From Planctomycetota bacterium (lineage in GTDB: Bacteria > Planctomycetota > Phycisphaerae > UBA1845 > PWPN01): DNA of 5,907 nt. Shown here piece by piece: positions 1 to 5,183 of the stretch (positions within the stretch are counted from its first letter, which is position 1; each line of letters opens with the position of its first letter). The notes under the pieces are model-generated. The model made no database searches. It was not told the DNA's origin and worked only from the letters and a program-made list of their open reading frames with translations. The stretch spans positions 1-5,907 of the forward strand of contig JACQVT010000338.1 in NCBI GenBank assembly GCA_016209665.1. The letters are read 5' to 3'. Position numbers and translations under genes: made by a program.

Positions 1-2
1 AG

Positions 3-335
3 AAGGACGACGTACGGGCGGCCGAGGCCATCGCCCTGTTCTGCCACCAGGCGAAAAAATGGATCGGGGCCCTGGCCGCGGTGCTCGGCGGCCTGGACAC
101 GCTGGTGTTCGCGGGAGGCCTTGGCGAGAACTCACCGCCGGTGCGGGAACGCATCTGCGAGGGACTCGGCTTCCTCGGTATCGAGATCGACCCGGCCCGC
201 AATGACGCCAATGCGCCGGTCATCACGACGGACGCCGGCCGGGCGACCGTCCGCATCATTCCGACCAACGAGGAATTGCTGATGGCCCGGTTGGTGCTCG
301 GGTTCCTCGATGGCGGCGACGCGGACGATGCGTGA
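3..335 (+). CDS. ackA: Acetate kinase, C-terminal part (5' end outside window)
   Basis: Acetate kinase interconverts acetate + ATP and acetyl phosphate + ADP in the cytoplasm, usually with phosphotransacetylase or downstream of phosphoketolase. Only the last ~110 codons are here. The frame is open from base 3, so the gene enters from the left edge. What shows it: KKWIGALAAVLGGLD leads into LVFAGGLGENSPPVRERIC, the conserved GG(I/L)GENS nucleotide-site segment of the ASKHA-fold acetate kinases, then GLGFLGIEID and the C-terminal RIIPTNEELLMAR, which matches the usual R-x-I-x-T-(D/N)-E-E-L-x-x-A-R ending. The ATG at 81 is an internal methionine, not the start. The gene ends 4 bp before the stop of the convergent mutase gene, with no room for a separate terminator. 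The reading is secure; other short-chain acyl kinases (propionate or butyrate kinase) are the only real alternatives. Confidence 0.93.
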   Translation, partial: KDDVRAAEAIALFCHQAKKWIGALAAVLGGLDTLVFAGGLGENSPPVRERICEGLGFLGIEIDPARNDANAPVITTDAGRATVRIIPTNEELLMARLVLGFLDGGDADDA

Positions 336-339
336 CATG

Positions 340-1884
340 TCAATCAATCAGGTTGCCCCCGAGTTCGTTGGCGAGGATGCCACGAACGACGGACTCGATC
401 TGTTCGATGCGGTTCGGGTCGGCCGATGAGAAATACGACCGCACGACGCCTTTCTCGTTCGTGGCCACACGGAGGTAGCCGGTGTACCAGGCGGGTTCGA
501 GCCGCACGCCGGCATCATCGATGATGACGCCCCGGCTCACGACGGTACCGTGCAGGTCGATGCCCTCCGGCGTGGCGGTGACGGTCCGGGCGCCGTCCGC
601 GAGAAAGTGATGGATCAACGCACCCAGGGCTTGGTCGCGGGTCGCATCGTCGGGGAACTGGTAGTTCAATTCGCCTGTGGTGCGGACCCGGCCCTGCATC
701 GCCCACAGCTCATCCATCAACTCCGGCCCCTCCCGCAACGCCCGGAGGAATTGCAGGACGGTCAGAATCGAGTTCTCGCACCAGACGACCAGATCGCCCA
801 GGCGGAGGCGGTGGTAGTAATGGCCCGACTCCTCCACGCCCGCCACGGCACCCACGCGGCGCATGTAGTCCTTGATCTGCGAGTGGCCGTTGCGGAACAG
901 CACGGGCCGCACACCGATTGAACTCCATTCGGCCAGGGCCAGCAGGTTGACCTTGGGGTCGTAGAGGGCGGGCGGGCGGACGAACACCACCGGCCCGGGG
1001 ACGCACCGGCTCGCCTTTGGAGGCTGGCTCGCCTCATGCTCACGAACGCAGGTTCGCAGGATCGGCACCGCGGCGAAGCCCGCACTCAGGACGCCGCGCC
1101 GGTCCCCGAACACCACGCGGTCACCATCGCCATCGAGGCCGATGGCGGCCACGCAGTCTTTCTCCGCGGCGGCGGCCACGGCCCGGTCCATCTTGCCTCG
1201 GCTGGTCGGGTTGGGTGAGCCGGTGGGGAAATGGCCATCGGGGATGAGCCGCAACGGTTCGACACAGGCCCCGGCTCGCTGCAGAGCGGTCATCAGCTCC
1301 GGCCCCGCCGAGCCGTGAAACCCGTCGACCACCACCGCCATGCCGGCCAGAGCGCCGGCCCCGACACCCGCTTGTTGCATCGAGAATTCGATGAATTCGC
1401 GGCTCAGGTCGACCAGGTGCAGGCTGCCCCCCGCCGCCGGGCCGAACCTCTCGGCGCTGTGGTAGATCTGTCGGACCGCGCTGAGGCCGCCCATCGGCCC
1501 GCAGCCGTAACCGATCGCCTGCACCGTCGGCACGGTGAACTTCACGCCGATGTATTGCCGCGGATTGTGCGAGGCCGTCACCATCAGGCCCATCGTGTTC
1601 GGATGCTCCCGCGAGACGTGCAGGGCCAGGAAGTAGCCGTGCGGCGTACTGGCGGGCGCGGTGCAGACGTACGTGGAAAGTCCCATCCGCACCGCGGTGT
1701 CCGTCGCGAGTTCCAGCACGTGCGGGGCGCCGAGCCGTCCGTCGCGGGCCAGCGTGACCGTATCCACGCCCAGCCGCCGGCCGTAGGCGTACGTCGCCTC
1801 GAACAGCCGGACGATGGCGGCATCATCGAACTCGTGGACCTCCCACCGGGCGTCGTAGACCTTGATCGGATCACGCGCGGACAA
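340..1884 (-). CDS. Alpha-D-phosphohexomutase family enzyme (phosphomannomutase/phosphoglucomutase type)
   Basis: This enzyme family moves phosphate between C1 and C6 of a hexose phosphate through a phosphoserine and a bisphosphate intermediate. Three of the four family signatures are clear, numbered from the TTG start (514 aa). TASHNP at about 103-108 is the active-site serine loop. DGDGDR at about 251-256 is the metal loop. EESGH at about 351-355 is the sugar-specificity loop. A C-terminal phosphate-binding domain follows. Start choice: the frame stays open to an ATG at 2160, but that would overlap the 5' part of the divergent kinase. TTG at 1884-1882 has GGAGGT six bases upstream, and family-like sequence begins there (SARDPIKVYDARW). 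The N-terminus is odd: the usual FGT(S/D)G(I/W)RG element is replaced by KVYDARWEVHEF. The substrate (mannose, glucose, glucosamine or another sugar phosphate) cannot be told from sequence. The divergent sugar kinase suggests it handles a sugar 1-phosphate. Confidence 0.88.
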   Translation of the reverse strand: MSARDPIKVYDARWEVHEFDDAAIVRLFEATYAYGRRLGVDTVTLARDGRLGAPHVLELATDTAVRMGLSTYVCTAPASTPHGYFLALHVSREHPNTMGLMVTASHNPRQYIGVKFTVPTVQAIGYGCGPMGGLSAVRQIYHSAERFGPAAGGSLHLVDLSREFIEFSMQQAGVGAGALAGMAVVVDGFHGSAGPELMTALQRAGACVEPLRLIPDGHFPTGSPNPTSRGKMDRAVAAAAEKDCVAAIGLDGDGDRVVFGDRRGVLSAGFAAVPILRTCVREHEASQPPKASRCVPGPVVFVRPPALYDPKVNLLALAEWSSIGVRPVLFRNGHSQIKDYMRRVGAVAGVEESGHYYHRLRLGDLVVWCENSILTVLQFLRALREGPELMDELWAMQGRVRTTGELNYQFPDDATRDQALGALIHHFLADGARTVTATPEGIDLHGTVVSRGVIIDDAGVRLEPAWYTGYLRVATNEKGVVRSYFSSADPNRIEQIESVVRGILANELGGNLID

Positions 1885-1987
1885 ATCAAGACCTCCCCAA
1901 ACGATCGGGATGTCCTGCGGCCCCACCAGCGGGTAACATATCTGCTCGTTCGCCGTTCGGCCACCACGACGCGACAGGGGCAACACG
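1885..1987. promoter_or_regulatory. Divergent intergenic control region (mutase / GHMP kinase)
   Basis: These 103 bp separate the two divergent start codons and must hold both promoters if each gene has its own. The only AT-rich patch is TAACATATCT at about 1934-1943, which could give a -10 box on either strand (TAACAT forward, TATGTT reverse). I see no convincing -35 on either side and no clear operator palindrome. The kinase ribosome-binding site is probably AGGGG at 1976-1980, seven bases before its ATG. Confidence 0.4.
1891..1896 (-). promoter_or_regulatory. Strong Shine-Dalgarno fixing the TTG start of the mutase
   Basis: On the minus strand the sequence reads GGGGAGGTCTTGAT followed by TTG. 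GGAGGT sits six bases before the TTG codon at 1884-1882. The in-frame GTG codons further upstream (1926 and 1986) lack such a site, so this motif decides the start. Confidence 0.75.
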
Positions 1988-3562
1988 ATGTATCGGGTCA
2001 CCGAAGGCTCGACGCAGGGTCTGCCCGACGTCCAGGCGTTCCTCGATCTGCTGGGCGGCTTGCATCGGCATCCGATCGAGGCTGCCCGCGGGCTGTTCGA
2101 TCCGACGGGCGAGCTGATCGTCACCCGGGCCCCCGGACGGCTGGACGTGATGGGCGGCATTGCCGACTACTCGGGCTCGCTCGTGCTGGAGATGCCCATC
2201 CGCGAGGGCGTGCTGGTGGCCCTCCAGCCGCAGCGGGATCGTTCGCTGCGGATCGTCACGCTGGCGGACGAGACCGGCCGCGACCCGGCCTTCGAGATGC
2301 CGCTGGCGGCGCTCGAGTCACCCGTCGGACCGATGGATTACGCGGCCGCCCGCGCGTGGTTCGCCAGCCGTGCCCGCACCCGATGGGCGGCCTATATCGC
2401 CGGGGCGTTCCTGGTGCTGATGCGCGAGTGTGGGGCCGAATTCCCCCACGGAGCGCGGATCCTGGTCGCCTCGGAGGTCCCGGAGGGCAGGGGTGTCGCC
2501 TCGTCGGCCGCCCTGGAAGTGGCGGCGATGCAGGCCGTCGCTGCCGCATACGACATCCGCCTGGAGCCCGTCCAACTCGCCGGCCTTTGTCAGATGGTCG
2601 AGAACCTCGTCGTCGGCGCGCCGTGCGGCATCATGGACCAGATCACCGCCGCCTGCGGCGAGCAGGACCGGCTCCTTGCCCTGCTGTGCCAGCCCGCCGA
2701 GATGCAGGGCACCATCGCCATCCCGGATGATATCGAGTTCTGGGGGCTCGACTCGGGCGTGCGGCACAGCGTGTCGGGGGCGGACTACGGCTCAGTCCGC
2801 GTCGGCGCGTTCATGGGCTATCGGATCATTGCCGAACACTCGGGGATGCAGGCGACGGCGGGCAGGCCCGGCGGGCCGGTGACGATCGACGATCCGGCCT
2901 GGCACGGCTACCTGGCGAACATTTATCCCTCGTATTTCGAGACGCACTTCCACGACGTGCTGCCCGAGCGGATCAGCGGCCGCGAGTTCCTCGCCCGCTA
3001 CGGCGGCACGACCGACCCGGTCACGTCGATCACCCCGGCCCGCACCTACGCCGTCCGCAACCCGGCCGCCCATCCGATCCAGGAAAACTTCCGCGTGCGC
3101 GTGTTCGCCGAGATGCTCAAGAGACTATCCCAAGACCCTTGTCGCACCGGCGTCTCGCCGGGGGGTCTTCGGGGTCTTGGGATGGGTGATAAGTTGGCCC
3201 GGACGATTTCGGCCAAAAAGACTCCCGACCCCTTTATTCTCCTGGGCGAGCTGATGTACCAAAGCCATGCCGGCTACTCGGCGTGCGGTTTGGGCTGCGA
3301 CGCGACGGATTTCCTGGTCGACCTCGTGCGGTATGCGGGGCCGGCCGAGGGCCTGTACGGAGCCAAGATCACCGGCGGCGGCAACGGCGGCACCGTGGCC
3401 GTCCTCGCCCGCCGCGGTTCAGCCGAGGCCATCCATGCCGTCGCGGAGGCCTACGCCCGCCGCCGGGGATACCAGCCCTACATCTTCTCGGGCTCGTCGC
3501 CGGGGGCGTGTAGCTTCGGCCACCTGAGGCTGTGGGGGACGCCAAAGAGTCATACTGGATGA
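1988..3562 (+). CDS. GHMP sugar-1-kinase, L-arabinokinase (ARA1)-like
   Basis: GHMP kinases of this group phosphorylate the anomeric carbon of a free sugar with ATP (galactokinase, L-arabinokinase, uronokinases). The 524-aa protein has RAPGRLDVMGGIADYSGS at about 47-64, which replaces the galactokinase signature and matches the plant ARA1 form. It also has the ATP-binding motif 2, EGRGVASSAALEVA, from about 166; GAPCGIMDQ followed by FWGLDSGVRHSVSGADY, again ARA1-like; and the C-terminal motif 3, KITGGGNGGT, at about 460-468. No signal peptide or membrane segment is visible, so it should be cytoplasmic. ATG 1988 has AGGGG seven bases upstream. Residues ~378-416, between ENFRVRVFAEML and ILLGELMYQSH, form an unusually long linker. 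Part of it is encoded by a 57-bp palindrome (3127-3183) that keeps the frame. The exact sugar is unknown: L-arabinose, galactose, fucose or a uronic acid are all possible. The divergent phosphohexomutase favours a hexose. Confidence 0.88.
   Translation: MYRVTEGSTQGLPDVQAFLDLLGGLHRHPIEAARGLFDPTGELIVTRAPGRLDVMGGIADYSGSLVLEMPIREGVLVALQPQRDRSLRIVTLADETGRDPAFEMPLAALESPVGPMDYAAARAWFASRARTRWAAYIAGAFLVLMRECGAEFPHGARILVASEVPEGRGVASSAALEVAAMQAVAAAYDIRLEPVQLAGLCQMVENLVVGAPCGIMDQITAACGEQDRLLALLCQPAEMQGTIAIPDDIEFWGLDSGVRHSVSGADYGSVRVGAFMGYRIIAEHSGMQATAGRPGGPVTIDDPAWHGYLANIYPSYFETHFHDVLPERISGREFLARYGGTTDPVTSITPARTYAVRNPAAHPIQENFRVRVFAEMLKRLSQDPCRTGVSPGGLRGLGMGDKLARTISAKKTPDPFILLGELMYQSHAGYSACGLGCDATDFLVDLVRYAGPAEGLYGAKITGGGNGGTVAVLARRGSAEAIHAVAEAYARRRGYQPYIFSGSSPGACSFGHLRLWGTPKSHTG
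3127..3183. repeat. 57-bp REP-like palindrome inserted in frame in the GHMP kinase gene
   Basis: The outer arms ATCCCAAGACCC (3127-3138) and GGGTCTTGGGAT (3172-3183) are perfect 12-bp inverted repeats. Inside is a second perfect hairpin, CCGGCG-TCT-CGCCGG (3147-3161). Two tandem copies of GGGGTCTTC/G (3162-3170 and 3171-3179) give the left arm two possible partners. The core GGCGTCTCGCC resembles REP palindromes I recall from planctomycete and cyanobacterial genomes; this is memory, not a search. The length is 19 codons, so the kinase frame survives, and it encodes roughly SQDPCRTGVSPGGLRGLG. Confidence 0.8.
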
Positions 3563-3568
3563 TGACCG

Positions 3569-4078
3569 TCAGCCGTTGGGTCGGAGCTTGTCGCGGACGC
3601 GGCGGGCGACGCTGACGGGAACGATGCGGGCCAGCCGGTCGAAATCCTTGTAACCCAACTCGAAAATCTGCTTGATGTAGGTGCTGGAGGTGAGCGCGAA
3701 CTGGTCGCGGGTGAGCAGGAAGATCGTCTCGACGTTGGAGATGGCCAGATTGATGTTGGCCTGCTGCAGCTCGAAGTGCAGGTCGACATTGTCGCGGATG
3801 CCGCGTATGATGACGTCGGCCTTGACCGCCTGGACGAACTCGCCGGTCAGCCCCTGGTAGGCCTCGACCCGGACGCCGTTCATCCCGTCGATTTCGTTGC
3901 GGATCATCTCCACCCGCTCTTCGGGCGTGAACAGGGCGTGCTTCTGGGGATTCTCGCCGACGGCAATAATCAGCTCGTCCACTAAAGCGGTGGCCCGTTT
4001 GATGATGTCGAGATGGCCGTTGGTGATGGGGTCGAACGTCCCCGGAAAAACCGCCCGGATGCTCTTGCTTCTGGACAT
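3569..4078 (-). CDS. coaD: Phosphopantetheine adenylyltransferase
   Basis: CoaD joins 4'-phosphopantetheine and ATP to make dephospho-CoA, the penultimate step of coenzyme A synthesis, in the cytoplasm. The 169-aa protein has the usual length. It opens with AVFPGTFDPITNGHLDII (about 9-26), the nucleotidyltransferase TxGH motif with T19 and H22. It continues with NPQKHALFTPEERVEMI (K46 matching the conserved lysine), VIIRGIRDNVDLHFELQQANIN (RGxR at 92-95) and the serine motif ALTSSTYIKQI. The ATG at 4078 precedes all conserved sequence and agrees with family length. Its ribosome-binding site, GCAGG on the minus strand, is weak and lies in the stem of a hairpin. The stop lies 6 bp from the stop of the convergent kinase. 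The likely promoter is 80-110 bp upstream, where an old IS end abuts it. Confidence 0.96.
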   Translation of the reverse strand: MSRSKSIRAVFPGTFDPITNGHLDIIKRATALVDELIIAVGENPQKHALFTPEERVEMIRNEIDGMNGVRVEAYQGLTGEFVQAVKADVIIRGIRDNVDLHFELQQANINLAISNVETIFLLTRDQFALTSSTYIKQIFELGYKDFDRLARIVPVSVARRVRDKLRPNG

Positions 4079-4086
4079 GGGATATC

Positions 4087-4117
4087 GCCTGCCCGCGGAC
4101 CCACCCGCCGGGCAGGC
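4087..4117 (-). promoter_or_regulatory. Strong hairpin in the coaD leader covering its ribosome-binding site
   Basis: GCCTGCCC (4087-4094) and GGGCAGGC (4110-4117) are perfect 8-bp inverted repeats. The stem extends inward by GCGG (4095-4098) with CCGC (4105-4108), leaving one bulged base and a 6-nt loop. In coaD mRNA the 3' strand of the stem, GGGCAGGC, contains the only Shine-Dalgarno-like AGG before the ATG, which starts 9 nt after the stem. The hairpin could limit translation, or it could simply be another dispersed palindrome. There is no T-tract in either direction, so it is not a classical terminator. Confidence 0.55.
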
Positions 4118-4158
4118 TCCGTCACCCGCCGCCGGGGACTGGCTCCGGGGCTATGCCG

Positions 4159-4186
4159 ATTGTAATACCCTACTGGCGCAGGGCAA
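4159..4186 (-). promoter_or_regulatory. Candidate sigma-70-type promoter for coaD
   Basis: Read on the minus strand, TTGCCC (4186-4181) and TACAAT (4164-4159) are separated by 16 bp. TACAAT matches five of six consensus bases and TTGCCC four of six. It is the best promoter-like pair upstream of coaD. The -35 half lies inside the left inverted repeat of the IS remnant. Confidence 0.35.
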
Positions 4187-4193
4187 TCGCATC
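4179..4193 (+). repeat. Left terminal inverted repeat of the IS remnant
   Basis: CAGGGCAATCGCATC is the inverted complement of 4465-4479 except at one position. Its outward-facing strand contains TTGCCC, a possible -35 box for coaD. Confidence 0.75.
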
Positions 4194-4202
4194 GAATCCG
4201 TA

Positions 4203-4465
4203 GCTCTGTTCCACGTTGTCATGGACTCATTTTAAGGTTTGGCCTACGTTTGGGTTGCGCCGGCCGGAATTGTGGCTAACGAAATCACGACTATTCCGCG
4301 GTTGCTGGAGCTGCTGGACGTCAAGGATGCCGTCGTGACCGATCCGCCGCTGGCCCTCAACCTCCTGCGACGGGACGGACCTGTAAGGCCGGGATCAAGG
4401 GGAAGCGCCTCCAGGCCTGCCTGAAGCAAGAGTATCTGCTTCGGGTCATCAGCCAGGGAGTTTAG
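4203..4465 (+). pseudogene. ISAs1-family transposase fragments (stop codon, deletions, frameshift)
   Basis: Three pieces of an H-repeat/ISAs1 transposase are readable. First, ALFHVVMDSF (4203-4232) corresponds to the G-x-(I/L)HVVSAF segment and is cut by TAA at 4233-4235. Second, VANEITTIPRLLELLDVKD (about 4272-4328), followed by AVVTD, is the conserved (K/S)NEITAIPxLLxLLDxKG block before the catalytic aspartate; the family's T-x-DAMG motif that should follow is gone. Third, LALNLLRRDGPV (about 4350-4385) continues, after a one-base frameshift near 4384, as KAGIKGKRLQACLKQ then EYLLRVISQGV and TAG at 4463-4465, which is the family C-terminus. The first two pieces share a frame, and spacing from the HVV motif to NEI is close to that of intact proteins. 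The N-terminal third and the central catalytic region are missing, so the gene is dead. Confidence 0.82.
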
Positions 4466-4479
4466 ATGCGATTGGCCTG
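4465..4479 (+). repeat. Right terminal inverted repeat of the IS remnant
   Basis: GATGCGATTGGCCTG pairs with 4179-4193 (14/15). The transposase stop codon TAG (4463-4465) overlaps its first base, a compact arrangement that supports this as the true element end. Confidence 0.75.
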
Positions 4480-4517
4480 CCCGCCGTGGAGAGGGTGTAG
4501 GCGGTTTGGCGAGGGCC

Positions 4518-4546
4518 TTGATTCAGGTTCCAGGAGGGTGTAACCT
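4518..4546 (+). promoter_or_regulatory. Candidate promoter for the Trm112-like/rpsR pair
   Basis: TTGATT (4518-4523) and TAACCT (4541-4546) are 17 bp apart. The -35 matches four of six consensus bases, the -10 only three. It is the best-placed candidate ahead of the two genes, leaving a leader of about 95 nt. The rest of 4480-4648 shows no other gene or RNA that I can recognise. Confidence 0.25.
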
Positions 4547-4648
4547 ACCCGGTTTGCCGCTTGGCCGACCTTGCGGCGGCGTGATCGGCCCCGGCGGGGA
4601 ATCCGGGCGCAAGGTGCCGCGTCGGCGGCGGTTGGGAGTGGCCAGGCC

Positions 4649-4879
4649 ATGGGCCAGGCGATCGACCCGGATCTGATGAGCATCCTCGTCTGCCCGGAGA
4701 GCCACGCCCGGCTCATCCAGGTGGGCGACTGGCTGTACAGCACCGATCCGGCGACCCGGCGGCGGTACCCGATCCGGGAAGGACTGCCGATCATGCTGAT
4801 CGACGAGTCCGACGTCGTCGATCCCGACGAGTTCAACAAAGTCATGGAACAATACCAGGAGAAGGCGGCGAATGGATAA
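4649..4879 (+). CDS. Trm112-like/UPF0434 (YcaR-type) small protein
   Basis: This 76-aa protein fits the bacterial UPF0434/Trm112p-like family: IDPDLMSILVCPESHARL, then LYSTDPATRRRYPIREGLPIML and DESDVVD. It matches the (M)DPELLxILVCPxCxGxL ... YPIRDGIPVML pattern. In eukaryotes and archaea Trm112 is a small zinc-ribbon partner that activates methyltransferases acting on tRNA, rRNA and release factors; the bacterial role is poorly defined. Here only one cysteine remains (CPES in place of CPxC), and no second pair is present, so a structural zinc site is unlikely. ATG 4649 was chosen because family similarity begins just after it and GGGAG (4634-4638) lies ten bases upstream. The frame is open back to 4571, but that extension is an arginine-rich, unconserved string. 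The gene overlaps rpsR by 8 bp, implying translational coupling and a tie to ribosome production. Confidence 0.78.
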   Translation: MGQAIDPDLMSILVCPESHARLIQVGDWLYSTDPATRRRYPIREGLPIMLIDESDVVDPDEFNKVMEQYQEKAANG

Positions 4880-5129
4880 CAGGTCGAGCAACCAAAGCCG
4901 GCGGCGGCCCCAACAAGGCAGGAAGCGGTTCCACGATCGCGGCGGCCCGGAGTGGAAGGGGCCGCTCGTCGATTACAAAGAGGTCGAACTGCTGCGTAAG
5001 TTCATGACCGCATCCAGCAAGATGATGTCCCGCAAGCGGGCGGGCACCAGCGCCACCGAACAGCGCGACATCCGCCGGGCCATCAAGCGGGCCCGGTTCA
5101 TGGCCCTGCTGCCGTTCACCGGCGCGTGA
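4872..5129 (+). CDS. rpsR: Small ribosomal subunit protein bS18
   Basis: bS18 binds the platform of the 30S subunit beside bS6. The 85-aa product has the family core: PLVDYKEVELLRKFMT (the usual IDYKDVxLLRxF), then KMMSRKRAGTSATEQRDI in place of the common ILPRRxTGxxxxxQRxL, and RRAIKRARFMALLPFTG, almost the consensus RAIKRARxMALLPF. The first ~30 residues are a basic, glutamine- and arginine-rich tail, as in many bS18 proteins. There is no cysteine anywhere, so this is a zinc-free form. ATG 4872 overlaps the preceding gene's last codons, and AGGAGAAGG at about 4858-4866 is a good Shine-Dalgarno lying within that gene. The usual neighbours rpsF, ssb and rplI are absent: the upstream partner is the Trm112-like gene, and downstream is a convergent Uma2 gene. 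Confidence 0.93.
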   Translation: MDNRSSNQSRRRPQQGRKRFHDRGGPEWKGPLVDYKEVELLRKFMTASSKMMSRKRAGTSATEQRDIRRAIKRARFMALLPFTGA

Positions 5130-5134
5130 GCGCC
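5121..5134 (+). other. Small hairpin over the rpsR stop codon
   Basis: GGCGC (5121-5125) and GCGCC (5130-5134) pair with a 4-nt loop, GTGA, that contains the rpsR stop. No T-tract follows, so it is at best a weak 3'-end structure. The rest of the 54-bp gap to the convergent Uma2 gene shows no clear terminator. Confidence 0.3.
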
Positions 5135-5183
5135 AAGCGTCCCCCGGCGCGGACAAACCATCCTCCATCACCCGTCGAACAGG

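Larger units (their letters stand above)
4179..4479 (+). mobile_element. Decayed ISAs1/H-repeat-type insertion sequence, 301 bp, both ends retained
   Basis: The element is bounded by CAGGGCAATCGCATC (4179-4193) and GATGCGATTGGCCTG (4465-4479), inverted repeats matching at 14 of 15 positions. Between them are remnants of an ISAs1-family DDE transposase in the correct order and orientation, ending with a TAG that overlaps the right repeat. Intact members of the family are about 1.2-1.4 kb (family knowledge), so most of the interior is deleted. I see no matching 8-10 bp target duplication outside the repeats (left flank ends ctactggcg, right flank starts cccgccgtgg). This fits an old or rearranged copy. 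It cannot move on its own, but its ends might still be acted on by a related transposase elsewhere. Confidence 0.8.

Noticed and set aside
336..339. Terminator between the convergent ackA and mutase genes
   Set aside because: Only four bases separate the stops, and I saw no GC-rich hairpin with a T-tract nearby.
1003..1036. Nine-base direct repeat GGCTCGCCT twice within the mutase gene
   Set aside because: It is short and encodes a variable linker (around EASQPPKASR). Nothing marks it as a mobile insertion.
1885..2160. N-terminal extension of the mutase to the ATG at 2160
   Set aside because: It would overlap the kinase start by more than 170 bp, encodes low-complexity unconserved residues, and is contradicted by the strong ribosome-binding site at the TTG at 1884.
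1231..2730. A 499-codon open frame on the plus strand
   Set aside because: It runs antisense through the mutase and then out of frame through the kinase. Its arginine/proline-rich product has no recognisable motif. High third-position GC in the real genes explains the lack of stops.
3897..4235. A 112-codon plus-strand open frame ending in ALFHVVMDSF
   Set aside because: Its first half is antisense to coaD. Only the last ten codons have meaning, as the transposase fragment of the IS remnant.
4239..4424. A 61-aa small protein
   Set aside because: It is the fused middle and C-terminal scraps of the dead transposase, not an independent gene. The true C-terminus is in another frame after a frameshift.
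4491..4556. Imperfect direct repeats (GAGGGTGTA at 4491 and 4534; CGGTTTG at 4502 and 4550)
   Set aside because: The two repeats have different offsets (43 and 48 bp) and the sequence between them does not align, so chance or ancient duplication cannot be told apart.
4571..4648. Longer N-terminus for the Trm112-like protein
   Set aside because: The 26 extra codons are arginine/alanine-rich and unlike the family, while ATG 4649 has a plausible Shine-Dalgarno and sits next to the conserved start.
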